NCBI RefSeq assembly: GCF_015694735.1
Contig: NZ_JADQDP010000004.1
Span: 620,001 to 684,000 of the forward strand
Direction: 5' to 3'
DNA length: 64,000 nucleotides
Source of the DNA: Hymenobacter properus
Lineage (GTDB): Bacteria; Bacteroidota; Bacteroidia; Cytophagales; Hymenobacteraceae
Of this stretch, positions 59,225-64,000 are shown piece after piece. The notes beneath the pieces were generated by a model. It worked only from the letters and a program-made list of their open reading frames with translations, was not told where the DNA came from and made no database searches. A program made the position numbers and the translations under genes. Numbering within the stretch: the first letter of the stretch is position 1; the number at the start of each line of letters is the position of its first letter.

Positions 59225-60754
59225 ATGAAAAAGCTGTTACTTTCCGCGTTGCTCTCGCTGGCTGCATCCAGCGCTTTTGCGCAGTACCAAACGCCCGGCA
59301 CGGGCGTGCGCTGGACGCTGGCCCAACTGGCGGCCGCCACCGGCTCCAACGTGGTGCTCACCAGCCCGGGCACCTACGCCGTGAACGGCAACCTGCGCCT
59401 CAGCCCCACCGATACGCTCGTCATCGGCACCAACGCGACCCTGCGCGTGGCCGCAGCGGCTCTGGTGACGGTGGACGGTGTGCTGCTAGTGAACCCGCGC
59501 GACTCGGTGAAGATAACGGCCCAGACCAGCACGGCGCCGTTTAGCGGGCTCACGTTTTCGGCCACCAGCCAAGGCTCGCGGCTGCGCAAAACCATTGTGG
59601 AGTACGGCGGCGGCATCCGGGTACTGGACAATGACTTGCTGCTCGACAGCTGCGTGGTGCGCTACCAGGTGTCGCGCATTGGCACTACCTCAACCAATAG
59701 CGGGGCTATCAGTCCCTCGGGTGGGGCGCCGCGCATTCTCAACTGCCGCATATATGCCAATGCGCGCTCCGGTGTGCTGAGCCCGGCCAACCGCAACACC
59801 TCACCGGTGATTCAGAACTGCGTGTTCCGCAATAACGACACCGAGAATGGCAACTACCCGCAGATTAACCTGGGCATTGGCGGCGCTACGCCCATCGTGA
59901 TAGAACGCTGCCAGGTGATTGGTGGCCCTTACAACATGGCCGGCGGCGTGTCGGTATCGAACCTGCTCGGCACCAGTGGCACCACCACGGTGCGCATCCG
60001 GCAGAACCGCATTGCCAATAACCGCTACGGCCTGGCCCTGTTGGGCGCGGGCATCACGGCCACCGTGACGCGCAACATCATCGAGAACAATAATATCAAC
60101 CCCAACGCCCTCACCGGCGGCAGCGGCATCAACCTGCAGGGCAGTGCCACCATTACGGGCGTGGCCAGCCGCAACGTGCTGCGCGGCAACCTCTGGGGCG
60201 TAACGGTGCTGCGCACCTCGACCACCAGCACCACACCCGGCCCTACCATGAGCTTCGGCGACGTGAGCAGCAGCGACAGCCTGAACGTGGGCCTCAACCA
60301 ACTCTACAACAACGGCAACGGCGGCCAGGTGTACGACTTCTACCTGAACATGCCCGACAATATGCTGGCCCAGAACAACGACTGGGGCACCAATTCGGCC
60401 GCCGTGGCCGAAAGCCACATCGTGCATCAGGTAGACCAGGCGGCACTGGGCTTGCTCAACTTCATGCCCATGCGCACCACCAGCGTGCTGGCTGCCCGCC
60501 CGGCCGCAGCGGCGCTGGAGCTGGCCGCCTACCCCAATCCCGTGCGTGAGGCGCTTATGCTGCGCTTGCCCGCCAGCGCGCTGGCCAGTGTGAGCCTGCA
60601 TAATGCGTTGGGGCAAGCGGTGTACGTGGCCGAAACCACGCCCGTCAACGCCCAGCTTGCGGTGCCTGTGGGCCAGTTGGCCCCGGGACTGTACGTGCTG
60701 ACGGTGAGCCAGCAAGGACGGACGGTCACGGCAAAAGTGCGGGTGGGGGAATAA
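59225..60754 (+). CDS. Right-handed beta-helix protein with type IX sorting domain
   Basis: The 509-residue protein begins MKKLLLSALLSL with a signal peptide ending SAFAQ. Residues about 60-390 form repeated short strands with Asn ladders (RILNCRIYANARSGVLSP, IQNCVFRNNDTENGNYPQIN, VTRNIIENNNINPNALTGG), as in parallel beta-helix proteins that bind or cut polysaccharides. No catalytic acid pair could be assigned. From about residue 430 a type IX sorting domain follows (YPNPVREALML, LHNALGQAVYVAE, LAPGLYVLTV). It should be exported through PorU and PorV and be surface-bound or released. ATG 59225 is chosen since it opens the signal peptide. Confidence 0.85.
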   Translation: MKKLLLSALLSLAASSAFAQYQTPGTGVRWTLAQLAAATGSNVVLTSPGTYAVNGNLRLSPTDTLVIGTNATLRVAAAALVTVDGVLLVNPRDSVKITAQTSTAPFSGLTFSATSQGSRLRKTIVEYGGGIRVLDNDLLLDSCVVRYQVSRIGTTSTNSGAISPSGGAPRILNCRIYANARSGVLSPANRNTSPVIQNCVFRNNDTENGNYPQINLGIGGATPIVIERCQVIGGPYNMAGGVSVSNLLGTSGTTTVRIRQNRIANNRYGLALLGAGITATVTRNIIENNNINPNALTGGSGINLQGSATITGVASRNVLRGNLWGVTVLRTSTTSTTPGPTMSFGDVSSSDSLNVGLNQLYNNGNGGQVYDFYLNMPDNMLAQNNDWGTNSAAVAESHIVHQVDQAALGLLNFMPMRTTSVLAARPAAAALELAAYPNPVREALMLRLPASALASVSLHNALGQAVYVAETTPVNAQLAVPVGQLAPGLYVLTVSQQGRTVTAKVRVGE

Positions 60755-60772
60755 TTCGGGGCAGGTCGGGCG

Positions 60773-60780
60773 TATCTTTG
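60773..60780 (+). promoter_or_regulatory. TANNTTTG-type promoter box of the ccm genes
   Basis: TATCTTTG matches the consensus exactly and lies 24 bp before the GTG start of ccmB, giving a very short leader. No convincing -33 element was seen. Confidence 0.6.
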
Positions 60781-60804
60781 CGGCCCGAACCGTAGCCTTC
60801 GACT

Positions 60805-61479
60805 GTGCCCCTGCTCCGCGAAATTTCCACCCTGCTAGCCAAAGACTTCCGCCTGGAATGGCGGCAGCGGGCGGCGCTGGGTGGGCTGCTGCTCTACGTG
60901 GGCAGCACGGTGTTTGTGTGCTTCCTGAGCTTCAGCCTGCGCGGCGGCACGCCCCCGCCCCCGGCCTGGAACGCCCTGCTGTGGGTGATTCTGCTGTTTG
61001 CGGCCATCAACGCCGTGGCCAAAGGCTTCATGCAGGAAAGCCCCGGCCAGCGACTGTACTACTACACGCTGGTGCGTCCCCAAGCGGTTATCTTGGCCAA
61101 AATCATTTACAACGCCTTGCTGCTCACGGCAGTGGCGCTGCTAGGCTTATTTCTCTACACGGTGTTTCTGGGCAACCCTATTCAGGACCCGGCGCTGTTT
61201 GTGGTGAACTTGCTGCTGGGGGCCGTGGGTTTTGCCACCACACTCACGCTGGTATCGGGCATTGCGGCCAAGGCGGGCGGCAGCGGCGCTACGCTCATGG
61301 CCATTCTGGGCTTCCCGCTGATGATACCCATGCTGCTGCTGCTCATCAAGGTGAGTAAGAATGCGCTGGACGGGCTCGACCGCGGCGTGAGCCAGCAGTC
61401 GCTGCTGACGCTGCTGGCGCTGAACATGATAGTAGGCGCGGCGTCGTACGTGTTGTTTCCTTTTTTATGGCGGGGCTAG
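60805..61479 (+). CDS. ccmB: Heme exporter subunit CcmB
   Basis: The 224-residue protein has six predicted membrane helices and is the permease part of the CcmAB complex, which works with CcmC and CcmE to bring heme to apocytochrome c in the periplasm. Features are LAKDFRLEWRQR before the first helix, MQESPGQRLYYYTLVRP (a conserved cytoplasmic loop) and LTLVSGIAAKAGGSGATLMA. The start is GTG at 60805; no ATG precedes the first helix. No ccmA ATPase gene is in the window. ccmC begins 25 bp downstream. Confidence 0.9.
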   Translation: MPLLREISTLLAKDFRLEWRQRAALGGLLLYVGSTVFVCFLSFSLRGGTPPPPAWNALLWVILLFAAINAVAKGFMQESPGQRLYYYTLVRPQAVILAKIIYNALLLTAVALLGLFLYTVFLGNPIQDPALFVVNLLLGAVGFATTLTLVSGIAAKAGGSGATLMAILGFPLMIPMLLLLIKVSKNALDGLDRGVSQQSLLTLLALNMIVGAASYVLFPFLWRG

Positions 61480-61504
61480 CCCCGCTGCAAGCAGTTGAAG
61501 TAGT

Positions 61505-62263
61505 ATGACCACGGCAAAAATCATTGGCAGTATTGTGGGCCTTGCCTTCACGGTGGGGGGCATCTGGGGCGGCCAGAAGTTGATTGAGCAGCGAAGCGCC
61601 GGCACCGGCTGGAAAGTGCTGACGGCCGTGCTGCTGCTGGCCGGCTCGGTGGCCGGGCTGCTGATTCCGGTGCCGCGCCTGCCCATCGTGAATGAGAGCA
61701 TCCGCAACCTGTTTTTCCACGTGCCGATGTGGTTTTCCATGTTCATGGTGCTCATGGTGTCGGTGTGGTACTCCATTTTATACCTGCGCAATCCGTCGAC
61801 GCGCCTAGACGTGTTGGCCCACGAAGCCGTGAAAAGCGGCATCGTGCTGGGCGTGCTGGGATTGATGACGGGCAGCCTGTGGGCCCGCTTCACCTGGGGT
61901 TCGTGGTGGGTGAAGGAAGACCCACGCCTCAACGGAGCGGCCGTGGCCCTGCTCATCTACGGTGCCTACCTGATACTGCGCGGCTCGTTCCGCGACGAGC
62001 AGCAGCGGGCACGGGTGTCGGCCATCTACAACATTTTCGCCTTCGCGGCGGCCATTCCGCTGCTGTTTGTGCTGCCGCGGGTGTCGGGCAACAGCCTGCA
62101 CCCCGGCCAGACCGGCAACCCTGGCTTCAATCAATACGACCTCGACAGCACCATGCGGCCCGTGTTTTACACCGCCGTGATTGGGTGGATACTTTTTGCC
62201 TTCTGGCTGACCCAAATCAGCAGCCGGCTGGAATTCCTGAAAATTCGCAACGATGAAAAATAG
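61505..62263 (+). CDS. ccmC: Heme handling protein CcmC
   Basis: The 252-residue inner-membrane protein has six helices and the heme-handling tryptophan-rich motif WGSWWVKEDPRL near residue 138. Conserved histidines flank it (FHVPMWF near residue 75). It loads heme onto CcmE in the periplasm. Length and helix count suit CcmC rather than the larger CcmF. The ATG is at 61505, and the stop overlaps the start of ccmD by 11 bp, so translation is coupled. Confidence 0.92.
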   Translation: MTTAKIIGSIVGLAFTVGGIWGGQKLIEQRSAGTGWKVLTAVLLLAGSVAGLLIPVPRLPIVNESIRNLFFHVPMWFSMFMVLMVSVWYSILYLRNPSTRLDVLAHEAVKSGIVLGVLGLMTGSLWARFTWGSWWVKEDPRLNGAAVALLIYGAYLILRGSFRDEQQRARVSAIYNIFAFAAAIPLLFVLPRVSGNSLHPGQTGNPGFNQYDLDSTMRPVFYTAVIGWILFAFWLTQISSRLEFLKIRNDEK

Positions 62264-62489
62264 CGTTTTGCGCCTGTGCGCCCTCCTGGTTTTGTTGTTC
62301 CAATTTGCCCAACGGGCGGCGGCGCAGGCCCCCGCAGCCGACGGCGTGGACATGGCCGATACCCTGCGTCAGAACGGCAAGATTTACGTGGTGGTGGCCG
62401 TTGTAGTCATCATCGTGACCGGCCTGCTGGTGTACTTGTTTTCGCTCGACCGGAAGGTGAGCAAGCTGGAAAAAGAAGCTAATTCCTGA
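62253..62489 (+). CDS. ccmD: CcmD-family small membrane protein
   Basis: The 78-residue protein has an N-terminal signal-like helix ending AAAQ, then one membrane helix (YVVVAVVVIIVTGLLVYLF) followed by DRKVSKLEKE, the short charged tail typical of CcmD. In the family it helps release holo-CcmE from CcmAB-C. Identity is supported by position between ccmC and ccmE and by length; sequence conservation is low. It overlaps ccmC by 11 bp. Confidence 0.85.
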   Translation: MKNSVLRLCALLVLLFQFAQRAAAQAPAADGVDMADTLRQNGKIYVVVAVVVIIVTGLLVYLFSLDRKVSKLEKEANS

Positions 62490-62543
62490 TTTTTTCGACG
62501 CCGGGCGGCACCACCGGCGCCTTAAACCTGTTGCTGATTCACA

Positions 62544-62972
62544 ATGAAAAAGTCTAGCCTGTTTATCATTGCCATCATTGCGGTGGCTGCTGCCATCATC
62601 CTCAGCACTACGGCCGACGCCAGCATGTACGTGGGCTTCGGCGAAGCCCGCGCCCGCGCCGCCGAGGGCAACACCACCAAGGTGCACGTAGTGGGCCGCC
62701 TGCCCCGCGATGCACAGAAGCGCCCCGTCGGCCTGGAATACGACCCGCTGAAGGACCCCAACTACTTCGCCTTCACGCTCGTGGACAGCACTCAGATAGC
62801 CCAGCGCGTGGTGTACAACAACCCCAAGCCCCAGGACTTCGATGCTTCGGAGCAGGTTGTCATCACCGGCGCCATGAAAGGCGACGTGTTCATGGCCGAC
62901 CAAATTCTGCTGAAGTGCCCCAGCAAATACGTGAAGAAGGATTTGGAAGGCGCCACGGCTTCGGTTCAGTAG
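62544..62972 (+). CDS. ccmE: Heme chaperone CcmE, CxxxY type
   Basis: The 142-residue protein has an N-terminal membrane helix and an OB-fold beta-barrel in the periplasm (VHVVGRLPRDAQ, YFAFTLVD, VVYNNPKP, VVITGAMKG, FMADQILLKC). CcmE of enterobacteria binds heme covalently through His in a HxxxY motif; here the same place reads C125-P-S-K-Y129, the CxxxY variant known in some archaea and sulfate reducers. It should still carry heme from CcmC to the ligation complex. The ATG is at 62544. A terminator follows at 62999, ending the ccm unit. Confidence 0.92.
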   Translation: MKKSSLFIIAIIAVAAAIILSTTADASMYVGFGEARARAAEGNTTKVHVVGRLPRDAQKRPVGLEYDPLKDPNYFAFTLVDSTQIAQRVVYNNPKPQDFDASEQVVITGAMKGDVFMADQILLKCPSKYVKKDLEGATASVQ

Positions 62973-62998
62973 TAGTTGGCCCGCCCGCAAGCACTCAG

Positions 62999-63048
62999 GC
63001 ACCCGGTTTCCGAAACGATACGTCGCTTCGGAAACCGGGTGCTTTTTT
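62999..63048 (+). terminator. Rho-independent terminator after ccmE
   Basis: The stem GCACCCGGTTTCCGAA / TTCGGAAACCGGGTGC (16 bp) has loop ACGATACGTCGC, in which CGA and TCG can also pair, and six T residues follow. It overlaps the possible start codons of the next gene. Confidence 0.88.
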
Positions 63049-64000
63049 CATTGGGGCTAGTGGTTTGCTTCTTTGCTGCCGCTGTGGCCCAGGTGCCCAA
63101 CGACAACATTGAAAACCGGCGCGTGCTGCGCCTGGAGGAAACCATCACTTCTAGCACCACCGGCTGCACCGTGCAGCGCAACTGCGTGGACGAGCGCCTG
63201 ACCGGCAAGTGCATTGAGTATCACAACGACCAGTGGTTTGAGTTCACACCCAAAACGGCGGGGCGCTACTTCATCAATATCGGCGGGCAGAAGTGCCGCG
63301 ATGTGCGCGGCGTGCAGCTGGTGGTGCTCACGGGCACGCCCTGCCAGCCGGCCACCTACCGCATCCTGAGCTGCACCTCCCTCGGCACGCAGGACGACGT
63401 GTTTGTGACGCTGGACTCGCTGCGCGCCGGTCAGCCTTACCTGCTCGATGTGGACGGCTATCTGAAAGACTTCTGCCAGTTCACCCTACAAGTGAGCCAA
63501 ACGGCCAGCGGCATGCCCGTGAGCTATTTTCCGCCCAGCCCCACCCGCCTGCTGCCCACCGCCAGCCGCGTGGTGGAGCTGAGCTGGACCATCCCCGATT
63601 CGCTGGCCAGCACGCCCGGCTGCCGGGTGATGCGCCGCGAAATCCACCAGTACCGCAGCACCGAGGTGCGCTACGTGCCCGTGCGCCGCGATACCTACGG
63701 CCACCCCGAAACCAGCTACGCCGTGGCCGACACGCTGCCTGGCCCCGGCATCTACGACTACCAAGTGGTGACCACCCGCGCCGACGCCGGCCCGGCCGCT
63801 GCCCGCCTGCGCCAGTGGTGGTACGCCTACAACACGGCCGCCACCATGCCCCTACCTGGCATCGCCCCGCGCCCCGACGTGGTGACGCTGCCCCTGCGCA
63901 AATACCCTATCAAAGCCCGCCTGTCGGTCATCATCACCGACCCGGGCACCGGGCGGGTGCTGCTGGCCCGCCAGCTCGTCAACCAACCCGGCGATGTGCG
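63039..64000 (+). CDS. Cysteine-rich secreted protein, start uncertain, 3' end beyond window
   Basis: The frame is open from 62976 to the window edge (64000), about 320 codons from GTG 63039. From that GTG the N-terminus reads MLFSLGLVVCFFAAAVAQ, a plausible signal peptide. The mature part has seven or more cysteines in its first 150 residues (TGCTVQRNCVDERLTGKC, YFINIGGQKCRDV, PCQPATYRILSC) and resembles an Ig-like or pre-peptidase beta-domain (QPYLLDVDGYLKDFCQFTL). VVELSWTIPDS then looks like a fibronectin-type strand. No ATG is available. A TTG at 62976 would add Arg residues before the hydrophobic stretch, but it lies inside the terminator region. The family is not recognised. Confidence 0.65.
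   Translation, partial: MLFSLGLVVCFFAAAVAQVPNDNIENRRVLRLEETITSSTTGCTVQRNCVDERLTGKCIEYHNDQWFEFTPKTAGRYFINIGGQKCRDVRGVQLVVLTGTPCQPATYRILSCTSLGTQDDVFVTLDSLRAGQPYLLDVDGYLKDFCQFTLQVSQTASGMPVSYFPPSPTRLLPTASRVVELSWTIPDSLASTPGCRVMRREIHQYRSTEVRYVPVRRDTYGHPETSYAVADTLPGPGIYDYQVVTTRADAGPAAARLRQWWYAYNTAATMPLPGIAPRPDVVTLPLRKYPIKARLSVIITDPGTGRVLLARQLVNQPGDV

Overview
The window is GC-rich chromosomal DNA from a member of the Bacteroidota, most likely a Hymenobacter-like species. The evidence is: type IX secretion genes (porU, porV) with several proteins ending in a type IX sorting domain; a TonB-dependent receptor with a carboxypeptidase-regulatory-like plug extension; TANNTTTG-type promoter boxes instead of Shine-Dalgarno-led genes; and Bacteroidota-style versions of the mre, nuo and ccm genes. 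No rRNA, tRNA, CRISPR array, phage or insertion sequence was seen. The genus is inferred from overall character; no search was run.

Layout. 1-13.9 kb: mostly single genes. These are a TonB-dependent receptor cut by the window edge, a membrane AraC-type regulator, a DEDD 3'-5' exonuclease, two secreted serine hydrolases, a lipoprotein, a zinc alcohol dehydrogenase, two neighbouring DUF1990 proteins, endonuclease V, a GluQ-like synthetase without zinc ligands, a MarR-GNAT fusion with an operator-like palindrome on its own promoter, and a VOC protein. 14-17.1 kb: nuoM and nuoN, proton-pumping subunits of complex I. 17.2-19 kb: a VanX-like dipeptidase, an AT-rich orphan gene and an SDR reductase. 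19.2-25.8 kb, minus strand: the elongasome block mrdA-mreD-mreC-mreB, then purH. 25.9-29.8 kb: a compact group of acyl-CoA dehydrogenase-like, PIG-L deacetylase, NodS-like methyltransferase and convergent glycosyltransferase genes. It is the best candidate here for an undescribed pathway. 30-34.5 kb: an Omp85-like barrel, a thioredoxin-like ferredoxin, an ArsR regulator, a small exported regulatory-domain protein and NDH-2.

34.8-46 kb is a single giant gene of about 3,735 codons. It encodes about 36 MBG/YDG-type Ig-like modules and a type IX sorting domain. 46.1-54.4 kb, minus strand: an M16 peptidase homologue lacking its zinc motif, porV, porU, pssA and a metallo-beta-lactamase-fold hydrolase. 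54.5-60.8 kb: an amino-acid-oxidase-like flavoprotein, a three-part envelope protein (degenerate peptidase, TolB propeller, beta-barrel) and a beta-helix type IX cargo. 60.8-63 kb: ccmB-ccmC-ccmD-ccmE with a CxxxY-type CcmE. The window ends inside a cysteine-rich secreted protein.

Dispersed hairpin elements (arms up to 34 bp, core CTGTCATCCTGAGCGCAGCG) occur in at least five spacers, always between genes in the same direction, and interrupt nuoM/nuoN, mrdA/mreD and mreC/mreB. One copy is nested inside another. Two further inverted-repeat families occur once each.
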